Shown here piece after piece: positions 7,595 through 16,983 of a stretch of DNA of 64,000 nucleotides. Numbering within the stretch: the stretch's first letter is position 1; every line of letters starts with the position of its first letter. Under the pieces are notes generated by a model. The model ran no database searches. It saw only the letters and a program-made list of their open reading frames with translations, and had not been told where the DNA came from. The DNA comes from JAAUTY01 sp964397305 (GTDB lineage Bacteria > Cyanobacteriota > Cyanobacteriia > Cyanobacteriales > Spirulinaceae). The stretch covers positions 30,120 to 94,119 of the forward strand of contig CAYNIP010000015.1 of assembly GCA_964397305.1 (NCBI GenBank), read 5' to 3'. A program made the translations under genes and the position numbers.

Positions 7595-10500
7595 ATGAAT
7601 ACTCAAGTGCTGTGCTGTGGTCGGGTAATTGCGCTGGCAATGGCTAGCCTTGCCGTGGGTGTGATTGGTCAAAGGCCATCCCAAGCTCAGATCGCGCCTG
7701 CCGCAGATGGCACAGGAACGGTTGTGGAGATTAACGGCCTTCGCATCGACATCAGCGGCGGCTCCCTCTCCTCGGATGGTCAGAATCTCTTCCACAGCTT
7801 TGAGCAATTGGGCCTGAGTGCTGACCAAATCGCCAACTTCCTCTCGCGCCCGGAGATCCGCAACATCCTCGGTCGGGTCGTAGGCGGCGATCCCTCATTC
7901 ATCAATGGCTTGCTGCGAGTGAGTGGTGGGCCGTCGAACTTGTACCTAATGAATCCGGCGGGGATGGTGTTTGGGCCGGACGCGCGATTGGATGTGCCGG
8001 GGAGTTTCACGGCGACGACGGCGACGAGCATTAGCTTTGAGGATGGCGTCTTCAATGCTGTTGGCAGCAGTAGCTATGCAGACCTGCTAGGAACGCCGAC
8101 GGCCCTGAATTTCAATACAGCTCAGCCCGGAGCCATTATCAACTTCGCCGATCTAGATGTACCCGAGGGTGCTGCCCTGTCTCTGGTGGGGGGGACGGTC
8201 ATTAGTCTAGGAACGCTCTCAGCTCCCGGCGGCACGGTGACGGTGAGTGCAGTGCCAGGAACGAGCCGCATCCGGTTGAGCAAGGAAGGGTATGCCTTAG
8301 GCGTAGAGTTCGAGCTTCCAGTTGACGAGTTAGGAAACCCGATTCCGATTACGCCGCTGATGCTACCGGAGCTGATTACTGGCAGTGGTTGGTCATCGTC
8401 TGATTTAGTAGCCAGTACTGAAGGTCCCGCCGAGTTGAGCAGGACAGGCCTAACCGCAGGGGCTGGAGACACGGCGATTGGCTATATAACGGCGGGTCAG
8501 GCCGTGCTGTCAGCAGCAAGAAACCTCAATCTGTCAGAGAGCCAACTTCTAATTGGAGGCAATGCTCGTTTGCTGGCAGGGGATACGGTTTTTGTGCGCG
8601 ATAGTGAAGCCGAGCCGTTTATCGCTCGCGTAGGGGGCGATCTTTACATTCAGGGCAATACTGGTATCGATATTCTTGCCCTGAATCACTTACAGCAAAA
8701 ACCATTTATCACCGGCGGCGATCTGACCTTCGTGAGCGATGGCTCCATCTCAACAGATGCTCACTTCTGGAGTGGTGGTTCGCTTTCGATATTGAGATCC
8801 TCCGGGGAGCGTGCTAATTTCCTGAGTCTTTATGATCCAATTGTTAGTGCTAACGGTGATGTCGGTTTCGGAAATTATACAGGTGCGTCCCTAAAGGTAG
8901 AAGCGACTGGAACCATCCAAGGTGGCACTGTCTTGATCACTACTATAGACACCGCTTTGGAGAATTTTTGCACTTCCAACTCATGCTCAGCAGATGCCAG
9001 AACTTTAGCTGAGAGTCGTTCTTTGATCTTACGGGCTGGTGTTAGCAGCTTAACTGAAACGAGCTTCGGATATGGTCCTGGCGGAGTTGATTTTGGGATT
9101 GTCGATGTGGCTTCACCAGTAGGTCCTTTTGGCACACTCCCTTTCGGATCTACCTTGTTTAGTTCCATCGCTTCTGCCCTGTCCCCAGGAAGTATTCGTA
9201 TTGAAACGGTTACAGTTAATAATAGTACACCTCAAGCTGGCCGTGTAATTTTAGATGCACGAGGTGATGTAACTATTAATGGTTCAGTGAACGCTACTAG
9301 CACTATCGGTGATGGTGGTGGGATTGACATCAGGTCTCAGCAAGGTAATATCAATGTTGCTGGAATACTGAGTACCACCAGCAATTCAGCGATCGGAAAT
9401 GCAGGGTCAATTGATATTAGAGCCTCTAATGGCTCCATTAATACCAGCAACCTAGATTTGAGAGCTACAGGGGCAGGGAATGCTGGTCGTGCCACTTTAA
9501 ATGCATCCAGTGATATAAATGTTAATGGTTCAGTTATCACTACTAGCACCTCAGGTGACGGCGGTAGGATGGACATCAGGTCTCAGCAGGGTGACATAAA
9601 AACTTCTGGATCGCTAATCACTAATAGCAATCAAGGCAATGCAGGGTCGATCAATATTACAGCTTCTAACGGTTCCATTGATGCTAGTGTTCTAGAGTCG
9701 AGATCTGATACTGGCTCTGGAGGTTCAATTGAGCTGAATGCGGCTGACATAGTGGCATTGGGTAGTAGCGTAAGACTTGGTTCTAGCACTGGCTCGAGCG
9801 GAGGTGAATTTAGAGTTACGGGTTCGGCGGATGTAAAATTTAACAATACTCAAATTATTGCAAGTGGGAGCAACCTGTTTTTTGGTAGTAATGACATACC
9901 TGTTGGCAGCTTTACAAGTACAGGCACACCCTCCATCAACACTGGAAGCGGAAATCTTCGTGTCAATACCTCTGGAAGTTTCGAGTTGCCCAATTTGAAC
10001 GTCACGACAGAGGGTGGCAATATCAATATTACTGCTACTGAAGATTTACAAGTTGCCAACCTAAATAGCAATAATCCCACAGGCAGCGGCGGCAACATTA
10101 ACCTAACTAGTAGAAATGGTGCTTTATCCACTGGGGCTATTAGCAGCACTGGTGCAATTTCAGGTGGAAATATCAGCGGAGCAGCTCGCCAGAGCATCAC
10201 TACCGGCCTTATTAATAGTAGTGGTACTCCTGGGGATGGGGGAGATGTATCTCTAAGACTTCGGAGCGCAAACAATATTCAGGTCTCGTCTATCAACGCC
10301 CAAGGTGGAACTAGTGGTATGGGCGGTAATGTTACTATAGAATCCCAGGGCTTCTTGAAAATTCCTGGGTCTTTCTCTGATCAGAATGGTGTTATCGCCA
10401 GTATTTCTACTGCTGGCGGTATAGGTGGAGGCTCCATTGAAATTGGCCACGAGGGCTTCCTCTTTGATACCCCTTTTGTGGTCGGCGACCCTGCTATCAA

Positions 10501-12190
10501 TGGTACGGCCCAAGCAATCACAACACGCTTGACTAATGTGATTTATCCGTTCCAGTCCTTTCCGGGCTTTTACAACCAGGATAATATCAACATTATTAGT
10601 CCCTTGCCACCACCACCACCACCTCTTCGTCATAATCCCTTAGGTTTTCCAGGATCTGGTACTCCAGAAGATGGTGACTTAGTATCGGGCGATTTAGATG
10701 ACGCAGTATCTGATGATTTGCTTGAAGAATTCTCAGAGGTTGAAAGCTCTCTCCTAGATATTACTTTCCAAGCGCTCCGCAAAGCTCTGCAAGAAGTAGG
10801 TACTGCTGATGAGTCTTGCTTGAGCTTCCCAGTCTGCTATGTTGAAGCAACCCAAACTCATGAGGTTGAAAACCATTGGGGAACATCTGACACTCCCATC
10901 AAGAACCTGGGTCAGATCCAACAAGAGCTTCAAGAAATCACAGAGGCAACTGGACTGAGACCGAGCCTGATCTATGCGTTCTTCTTCCCTAGAGGAGTTG
11001 GGGATACTACACCTGAGGAGCTACAAGCAGCTCAATTCAAACACCTTCAACAGCAAGCTCTCGGTTCAGAAGCCAGTGATAGCCCTAGCCAGCAATCTTT
11101 GGGCTTGGAGCAGCCTAGCTTAGGTACAAATGATTGGCTCTCTCAGTTTTTCTTTGAGCCCAGCGATGACGATATTCTGGAGCTTGTCCTGGTCACTAGC
11201 CAAGGCGAACCAATTCGCTACACGGTCGATGACGCTGCACGACGTGAAGTTCTCCTGGTCGTCGAGCGCTTCCGCCAAAACCTTGAAGGAGATCTCCCAT
11301 ATCAATCCCTTGCCCAGCAGTTGTACCGTTGGCTCATTACACCGCTACAGACCGATCTAGAGCGTCTCGGAATTGACAACCTTGTATTTGTTATGGACTC
11401 TGGGCTGCGCCTCATTCCCCTTGCCGCTCTGCACGATGGCGAAAACCTGATCATTGAGCGCTACAGTGTCGGCCTTATTCCTAGCATGAGCCTGACGGAT
11501 ACTCGCTACAGAAACATCAGTGACTCCCGAGTTCTTGCTCTAGGCACAGCTCAGTTTTCTCAATTTGTAAGTCTTGGAGACCTTCCAGGGGCTCCCGTCG
11601 AGCTCTCTGCGATCAGTAGTTTGCGCTTAACAACGACCTACCTAGATCAAGACTTTAATCGTGCCACACTCCAAGCTAACCTCCCTGCACCCATCGTCCA
11701 CTTTGCCACCCACGCTGGCTTTTTTCCTAGCAACTCAGACAGATCTTTTCTCCAGCTCTGGGGTGAGGACGAGTTAAAGCTGGAAGGGCTACGGGAGTTC
11801 AACTTCCGGGGTGTAGAGCTACTGGTGCTGAGCGCCTGCGAGACTACAGTTGGTGATGACCATTCAGAGTTGGGGTTTGCTGGCTTTGCTCACAGTGCCG
11901 GAGTTAAGTCTGTGCTAGCAAGCCTCTGGCCAGTGCAGGACTGGAGCACCGCAGGGCTGATGGCGAATTTCTACTGGCAACTGGGACAGAATACGGTGAA
12001 AGCAGAAGCGCTGCGGCAGGCCCAGTTGGCGATGAGTCGAGGCAATGTTTTGATTCAGGGAAACCAGCTTATTTACGGGCCAGACGCAGCCCACCGCATC
12101 GATCTTCCTCCTGGTTTACCCGTGGAGGATCTTGAATTTTCGCATCCCTACTTCTGGAGTGGGTTTACGTTTGTCGGGAATCCGTGGTAA
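7595..12190 (+). CDS. two-partner-secretion exoprotein with C-terminal CHAT domain
   Basis: A 1531-residue secreted protein. Residues 1-31 are a signal peptide, with a hydrophobic core and cleavage after a QAQ-type site. Residues about 32-290 are the TPS (haemagglutination-activity) domain that a TpsB partner recognises, with the typical LYLMNPAGMVFG motif. Residues about 290-1000 are beta-helix repeats rich in Gly, Ser, Asn and Ile, including an 82-codon duplication (9.25-9.72 kb). A poly-Pro run near 1003 and an acidic linker lead to a CHAT domain at about 1170-1531. Its probable dyad is H1373 (FATHAGFF) and C1415 (VLSACETT). The ATG at 7595 is chosen for its GGAGGG at 7583-7588. The likely transporter is at 19.0-21.0 kb. 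CHAT activity on or outside the cell surface is my inference. Confidence 0.9.
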   Translation: MNTQVLCCGRVIALAMASLAVGVIGQRPSQAQIAPAADGTGTVVEINGLRIDISGGSLSSDGQNLFHSFEQLGLSADQIANFLSRPEIRNILGRVVGGDPSFINGLLRVSGGPSNLYLMNPAGMVFGPDARLDVPGSFTATTATSISFEDGVFNAVGSSSYADLLGTPTALNFNTAQPGAIINFADLDVPEGAALSLVGGTVISLGTLSAPGGTVTVSAVPGTSRIRLSKEGYALGVEFELPVDELGNPIPITPLMLPELITGSGWSSSDLVASTEGPAELSRTGLTAGAGDTAIGYITAGQAVLSAARNLNLSESQLLIGGNARLLAGDTVFVRDSEAEPFIARVGGDLYIQGNTGIDILALNHLQQKPFITGGDLTFVSDGSISTDAHFWSGGSLSILRSSGERANFLSLYDPIVSANGDVGFGNYTGASLKVEATGTIQGGTVLITTIDTALENFCTSNSCSADARTLAESRSLILRAGVSSLTETSFGYGPGGVDFGIVDVASPVGPFGTLPFGSTLFSSIASALSPGSIRIETVTVNNSTPQAGRVILDARGDVTINGSVNATSTIGDGGGIDIRSQQGNINVAGILSTTSNSAIGNAGSIDIRASNGSINTSNLDLRATGAGNAGRATLNASSDINVNGSVITTSTSGDGGRMDIRSQQGDIKTSGSLITNSNQGNAGSINITASNGSIDASVLESRSDTGSGGSIELNAADIVALGSSVRLGSSTGSSGGEFRVTGSADVKFNNTQIIASGSNLFFGSNDIPVGSFTSTGTPSINTGSGNLRVNTSGSFELPNLNVTTEGGNINITATEDLQVANLNSNNPTGSGGNINLTSRNGALSTGAISSTGAISGGNISGAARQSITTGLINSSGTPGDGGDVSLRLRSANNIQVSSINAQGGTSGMGGNVTIESQGFLKIPGSFSDQNGVIASISTAGGIGGGSIEIGHEGFLFDTPFVVGDPAINGTAQAITTRLTNVIYPFQSFPGFYNQDNINIISPLPPPPPPLRHNPLGFPGSGTPEDGDLVSGDLDDAVSDDLLEEFSEVESSLLDITFQALRKALQEVGTADESCLSFPVCYVEATQTHEVENHWGTSDTPIKNLGQIQQELQEITEATGLRPSLIYAFFFPRGVGDTTPEELQAAQFKHLQQQALGSEASDSPSQQSLGLEQPSLGTNDWLSQFFFEPSDDDILELVLVTSQGEPIRYTVDDAARREVLLVVERFRQNLEGDLPYQSLAQQLYRWLITPLQTDLERLGIDNLVFVMDSGLRLIPLAALHDGENLIIERYSVGLIPSMSLTDTRYRNISDSRVLALGTAQFSQFVSLGDLPGAPVELSAISSLRLTTTYLDQDFNRATLQANLPAPIVHFATHAGFFPSNSDRSFLQLWGEDELKLEGLREFNFRGVELLVLSACETTVGDDHSELGFAGFAHSAGVKSVLASLWPVQDWSTAGLMANFYWQLGQNTVKAEALRQAQLAMSRGNVLIQGNQLIYGPDAAHRIDLPPGLPVEDLEFSHPYFWSGFTFVGNPW

Positions 12191-12195
12191 ATATT

Positions 12196-12921
12196 TCAGG
12201 AGATTTGACCTCTTAGACCACAGATTTCGCGGATGACCTGCTCTAGGCGTAATCCCCAATCGGGTGAAGGGTTATACACTAAAAAGAGTTCTTGGATCGC
12301 ATCAGCCACTAATCTCTGCTCGCCAAAAAAGAGTGATCGCCGTAACGCCAGTTCCTCTGGAGTAGCAGCTGAGATTTTAGCCAGCTCGGTGTTGATCGCC
12401 TCGCGTTTCTCTGACTCCATGATTTGCAGGGTAGTCGTAATCAAATCTCGCTCCCCACGCAGTAAGATACCTAAACGGTAAACACCAGGTCTCAATTTTT
12501 CTGAGCCGTTATATTGAAAATATCCATAATTATTACTTGTAGTTACTTGGGGTGAGTCTACACCCCAAAAAGGTTCCTGACCTATTTCTTGAGTAAGCTG
12601 AATTCGGTCGATTTGCCGAGGATTGCCATGTCGATCTAGATTGTGCCAAATAAACAGTGGTTGGTCATGCCAGGCGGGTGCGGATCGGGGTAAAGGTGAA
12701 AGGAGGCAAAATTCTCGCCGACCTCCAATGCGCTGACTCTCGCGCCTAAAAATGCCAAGGATTGAGTGCCAGGTTCTACCTGACGAATCTTGCGGTGCCT
12801 GAGCAACGATATAACCGGATGAGCTATCGCTACTGGGCAGGTATTTCAAAAAGCCAAAAGATAGTCCGGTAACTGAGCTAAGGAAGCCCAAAATCAACCA
12901 TTGACCAAATACCTTGCTCAT
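12196..12921 (-). CDS. exported protein of CHAT loci, unknown function
   Basis: A 241-residue protein with an N-terminal hydrophobic segment (residues 7-25) that reads as a signal peptide. The exported part has a GGRREFCLLSP motif, a WHDQPLFIW motif, a region with a PGVYRLGI strand, and a helical C-terminal third (AVADAIQEL-like, seen as RLVADAIQELFLVYNPSPDW). I recall this pattern as a cyanobacterial family found beside CHAT and DUF1822 genes; it is loosely like DUF928, but I would not assign it. It converges on the exoprotein gene with only 5 bp between stop codons, and lies 107 bp after the CHAT-CHASE2 gene on the same strand. Confidence 0.75.
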   Translation of the reverse strand: MSKVFGQWLILGFLSSVTGLSFGFLKYLPSSDSSSGYIVAQAPQDSSGRTWHSILGIFRRESQRIGGRREFCLLSPLPRSAPAWHDQPLFIWHNLDRHGNPRQIDRIQLTQEIGQEPFWGVDSPQVTTSNNYGYFQYNGSEKLRPGVYRLGILLRGERDLITTTLQIMESEKREAINTELAKISAATPEELALRRSLFFGEQRLVADAIQELFLVYNPSPDWGLRLEQVIREICGLRGQIS

Positions 12922-13028
12922 CTCACTTAGCTCCCATAGTATTCATAGTATTTTCTTGGCAGTGGGATATAACGCAGTAAACTTCAACACCTCTCTCTGA
13001 AGTTGGTAAATACAATTGATACTTTACT

Positions 13029-15515
13029 TTAATAGGCTGAAATTTGTCGCATTGCTCTTGGAGCTATGTAGGCAAAAATTACCAAGGAAGGAAAGCTCAG
13101 TGGTAACACAATTCCTGGGGTGATGTAGAGGTGGAGACCAATCACATTATAGACTGCCAGAGTGCTCAACAGAATAATCATAACTTTTGAGTTTTTGACT
13201 TTCACATACTTAAGTCGAATACTCAGAAATTTCCCTGCGAAAATACCCAAAACTAGCAGCCAAACATCTGGAATTGCAATTAGCAGACGCGGCTCTAGCA
13301 TTTGATAAGCCATATAGGCGGCAGCTTCACCTCCTGTAAAAAACTTAGGACAACGCGGAGAGGGATCTTCTCGGTGCCTATAACGATTCCAGGATTTCCA
13401 TTGACAGCGGAGTTGAAGTGCTAGGGGCACAGGGTAGCGATCCTCTGCACGATCGTAACCATCTGAGGAAATAAAAGCAATTTGAACTGAGTCTAGAACT
13501 TTGAAATCCAGAGGCTGACTTAGGAGTTGCTCAGCCGTCACCTTGTGGTAAACAGCCTGGGTTGGAATGGAAAAATCTAGAACCCAGCGGAGCCTTGCAG
13601 GAATTGCTGAGGGAAGTTGAGTGACAGGCAAGGGGTCGCTATCATCATGAGATTTTAGATACTCGCTGATCTCGTCTTGTAGGAAGGCCCCCCGGTCAAT
13701 ACTTGGGTATGGAGTATCAAAACTGCGTGGCATTTCGTTAAATTGACTGGCTAGAACTGCAAGATAGGCAAATGGGCAATTTTCTGCACAGAAAGGATCG
13801 TTAACCGGAATGCTTACATCCCAGGGTAAAAACCTTAGATCACCCCTCAGACTCCAATTCGGAGCCGCCATTTTGGCTAATGGTTGTATATCCATCTCCA
13901 GATCAGCACCAAGGACAAACCAAGTCTGATTAGATTCAACAGCTGAGCGCAACGCATTGGAGAGTTGTTCTTGCTTAGGCTTTTCATCATCAAGCAAGTA
14001 ATTAATACCTACAACACCAATACTGGTTCCAGATAGACGATTTATTAATAGTGCTAGATACTCACGATCCATCGGATTGATTTCAAAGCCCTCGACTCGT
14101 TCGCGAGCCTGGTTAATTGATGCTTGATCAATTGCAACCCAGAGTATGTCAGGAGACGTAGTACGAGAGGTTCTCTGCATAGCCATCTCGTAAAGGGGGT
14201 GTGTAATCTCTTTGTAGACTGTCTGTACTGCGGTTCTAGTTTCTAGAAGAAAATCTTGCAGGGGTGTTGCGAAGCTTAGAATGATTGCCACGCTCAATGC
14301 AATGGATTCTGGTCTGGATGGTTGCCAATCATTCCGAAGACGGCGTAGGAAACTGTGTTCAATAGAGAAGTCGTCAGAATGTCGCTGTCGATCGGAGTCT
14401 TCAGAAGGTGGGTGTTGGTAGCATGATGGGACGAGAGAACCAGATGGATATGCTCTCTTGTCTTCCAGCAGGGCTTGGCGAGCAGTCACGATCGCCTCAC
14501 TTAGAGGCTTACACTCTTTAGGGTCTGTCAGCTCAGTGCAGAGCACTGCAAGAAACTTTTGACCTGCATTGCGATGGATTTTTTCGCGCATCGCGACAAC
14601 TTGCCTGAAGCCCTGTTGGATTAAAGACTCGGCTGTGCGAAAGCTTCGACACGAAATAAAGATGGCAGTCTTTAGGCCTAGCTGCTGAGCTTTCTTCAGC
14701 TGGTGCTCAACTTCTGATATACCTAGAGAGCACTTAGAGGCTAGTTGCAGAATACCAGAGTCATCCTCTTTGTCGTTGCCATGACCGCAGTAAATCAGCA
14801 GATCCCAGCCGCGATTATCACTTAGGGCTTCAATAATGCTTTCTTTGAACTGTTCTGCACTCTTATTACTAGTTTGAAATCTTAGTAACTCCACCTGGAT
14901 GCTAGGCTTCCTCAAAGCATTGATTGCCTGGCGGGCTTCTTTGAGGTCTAGATTTTCGTCTGCTAAAATCGCGAGAATTCGATACTTGCCACGCTTACCT
15001 GCAACTTGAGGTAGATCTTCACTTGGAAGTTGATTCAGTGGCGCGCGATAAATCGTTAGCGGGCTCGTAGTACCAAGATCCCACAACTCCCAAGGTAATC
15101 GACTCAGTGTCTCATCATTGCAGGCAATGGCAAGTTTGGCGGGCTTGGCTTTGAGCGAGCCACTTTTCTGAACATCCTGATTAGATTGAGCTCGGATATG
15201 ATTACGGATTGAACTAAGTTCAGCACTTTCTAGCCAGTGCTGAAATTTTTTCAGTAATGCTTTTTCTGCATTCTCGCATCTTGTTGGTGGGCTGATGTGG
15301 CTAGCACTGAGTCCACCTCCGAATCCACCCGATCTTCCCAGAGACTCTGAATCATAGGCCTTTCGGTATTCTTCTTTCCACTGCTCGTACTTATTACTAA
15401 TCTCATTTGGATAGTCTACGGTTCCTGTAACCGAGTGACCCCTATCGAGTAGGGTGAAAACACACTCCTGTTTCGTAAGAACAACATTAAGCCGATAGGA
15501 TTTTTCGCGTTCCAT
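13029..15515 (-). CDS. CHAT-CHASE2 membrane protein
   Basis: An 828-residue protein joining a cytoplasmic protease-like domain to an extracytoplasmic sensor. Residues 1-150 resemble the N-terminal module of the CHAT-TPR protein at 3.7 kb. Residues about 175-365 are a CHAT domain with probable dyad H245 (IYCGHG) and C289 (IFISCR). A membrane helix near 404-424 leads to a CHASE2 domain (about 425-700, with the typical DILWVAIDQASI strand). Three C-terminal helices follow (about 745-825). CHASE2 normally feeds histidine kinases or cyclases; here the output would be CHAT, so proteolysis in response to an outside signal is the natural guess. It sits between the DUF1822 gene and the small exported protein, all on the minus strand. 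Confidence 0.85.
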   Translation of the reverse strand: MEREKSYRLNVVLTKQECVFTLLDRGHSVTGTVDYPNEISNKYEQWKEEYRKAYDSESLGRSGGFGGGLSASHISPPTRCENAEKALLKKFQHWLESAELSSIRNHIRAQSNQDVQKSGSLKAKPAKLAIACNDETLSRLPWELWDLGTTSPLTIYRAPLNQLPSEDLPQVAGKRGKYRILAILADENLDLKEARQAINALRKPSIQVELLRFQTSNKSAEQFKESIIEALSDNRGWDLLIYCGHGNDKEDDSGILQLASKCSLGISEVEHQLKKAQQLGLKTAIFISCRSFRTAESLIQQGFRQVVAMREKIHRNAGQKFLAVLCTELTDPKECKPLSEAIVTARQALLEDKRAYPSGSLVPSCYQHPPSEDSDRQRHSDDFSIEHSFLRRLRNDWQPSRPESIALSVAIILSFATPLQDFLLETRTAVQTVYKEITHPLYEMAMQRTSRTTSPDILWVAIDQASINQARERVEGFEINPMDREYLALLINRLSGTSIGVVGINYLLDDEKPKQEQLSNALRSAVESNQTWFVLGADLEMDIQPLAKMAAPNWSLRGDLRFLPWDVSIPVNDPFCAENCPFAYLAVLASQFNEMPRSFDTPYPSIDRGAFLQDEISEYLKSHDDSDPLPVTQLPSAIPARLRWVLDFSIPTQAVYHKVTAEQLLSQPLDFKVLDSVQIAFISSDGYDRAEDRYPVPLALQLRCQWKSWNRYRHREDPSPRCPKFFTGGEAAAYMAYQMLEPRLLIAIPDVWLLVLGIFAGKFLSIRLKYVKVKNSKVMIILLSTLAVYNVIGLHLYITPGIVLPLSFPSLVIFAYIAPRAMRQISAY

Positions 15516-15796
15516 AGTGATTATGGTTGTTTATGGTCTCTCAATATGGCAGCTTTTAATGCAGTGAAGTATGCTGTATCCTCTACTTCGTAAGCTTTCC
15601 AAGTCCAGGGTGTACCTCACAATAGTGTCATCTGCTATAGGAGGTTTTACTACAGCATTTCCATTACCGGCGAGGTGTGCAGAGCTTACCTTCACCCCTC
15701 TCCCTAAGAGTGGGGCAGAGAGGGGCTTGAAGTAGTATTGCGCTCGATTCAAATCCACTGTAGCTACCATTCAGCTTATCCTAGGTTGCATTCTGA
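15516..15796. other. intergenic spacer with partial dispersed repeat
   Basis: 281 bp between DUF1822 and CHAT-CHASE2. Bases 15689-15731 are a degenerate piece of the dispersed hairpin repeat (CCCTCTCCCTAAGAGTGGGG core). An open frame over 15531-15770 contains this repeat and has no family features, so I do not call it a gene. The spacer may separate two transcripts. Confidence 0.5.
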
Positions 15797-16945
15797 CTAC
15801 GGAGAGAAGCTTAGGGGGATGGGTTGGGCTTCTGCCTCAGCGACAGCAATCGTGAGAGTCAGGCGATCGCCAGTCTCCGCGATCGCGGAACCTGCCAAAT
15901 GAGGCATCGAGCTCGACAATACGCGATCCTCAATCACGCCAGTACGATCTGCTATGCGTAAACCCGTATCTTGCGGAAGCAAAGAATCATTGACCTCGCG
16001 AAGGATAGCGAGAACATATAATTCTGGGTTGCTGGAGTCTACGTCAGGATCAGCCTCTAGTTGCCAAACACCAATGTAGATTTCTAGATCCCATCCGCCG
16101 ACTGAGATCTCGTGAGTAGATGCTTTGGCAGAGTCGGGAACTACTAAGCCCTTACCTTGCAGCTCTTCAATTGCTGTTTGAAAGTTTTCAACAGCGAGAA
16201 AACCACTCGCGGCGAGCATGGGGCTTGGCGGTTGCCAGGCTAGGCTTGCTGCTAAGTCGTCGAGCTGTCCGTCAAGCCAGGTCGCTAGATTGATCGCCTT
16301 CTGAGCTAGAATACTGAAAACTTGAGGGATGGCAGCCGTAGACTGTTCGGGAACAATGTTGGGTACTGGAATACTTTCAGGCGCGACGTGCCTTATATAG
16401 AAGGACAGGCGATCCGTAGCGGGACTGAACAGCGACAGTGGTAGCTCGTAGAACCAATTCTCACTTACAGGAATTGCGTTGGACTCAATGACCTGAGTGA
16501 GTTGGTCGCGGCGAATTATGCCCCGCAAAGCCACAGTTTCGTCTTCGTCATTAACCTCAGCAACGATGTAGAAATGGGTAGCGTAGCGCGGATCGTAGAG
16601 CGCTGCTTGGGGTATCTCCACAACTTCAGTGAGAGTTGTCTCAATGGTGACAACGCATACTTGAAACTCCCCGACCTGTAATTTGCAGGCGGCGGTTACG
16701 TTGCTAGTTTCAGAAGAACTAATAATCTCAGAGCGACTGGAGCTAACCTCTGAATCAACCATTTCGTCTTGCAACCAGCGCTCTACGCAGGATAGGCCGA
16801 GTGCGGTTACATAAGTTGACCACTGCTTAAGATGATCACTGGCATACTGGCTCAGCGATCGAGCTCGCGTGTAGTCATCTGGTTCGATGTCAAGAATTTC
16901 GGGCTCTAGCAAATGAAAGTCTGATTCTTCAAGCATGTAAATCAT
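15797..16945 (-). CDS. DUF1822 family protein (copy 1)
   Basis: A 382-residue soluble protein of the cyanobacterial DUF1822 family, whose function is unknown. Shared signatures with the copy at 41.4 kb are CKLQVGEFQVCVV (residues 87-99), THFYIVAEV (123-131), GIIRRDQL (142-149) and INLATWL (218-224). An AAGGAG site lies 9 nt before the ATG. It starts 38 bp after the sigma-like gene on the same strand; in copy 2 the same two genes overlap by 4 bp, so the two proteins are probably partners. A role as modulator of the sigma-like protein is possible but only inferred from linkage. Confidence 0.85.
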   Translation of the reverse strand: MIYMLEESDFHLLEPEILDIEPDDYTRARSLSQYASDHLKQWSTYVTALGLSCVERWLQDEMVDSEVSSSRSEIISSSETSNVTAACKLQVGEFQVCVVTIETTLTEVVEIPQAALYDPRYATHFYIVAEVNDEDETVALRGIIRRDQLTQVIESNAIPVSENWFYELPLSLFSPATDRLSFYIRHVAPESIPVPNIVPEQSTAAIPQVFSILAQKAINLATWLDGQLDDLAASLAWQPPSPMLAASGFLAVENFQTAIEELQGKGLVVPDSAKASTHEISVGGWDLEIYIGVWQLEADPDVDSSNPELYVLAILREVNDSLLPQDTGLRIADRTGVIEDRVLSSSMPHLAGSAIAETGDRLTLTIAVAEAEAQPIPLSFSP

Positions 16946-16983
16946 GGTGGTTTACTCCTTAGTGAATTTGGGGTGGATTCAGT

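Noticed and set aside
15531..15770. 79-residue open frame between DUF1822 and CHAT-CHASE2
   Set aside because: Its centre is a fragment of the dispersed repeat; no homology features and no ribosome-binding site.
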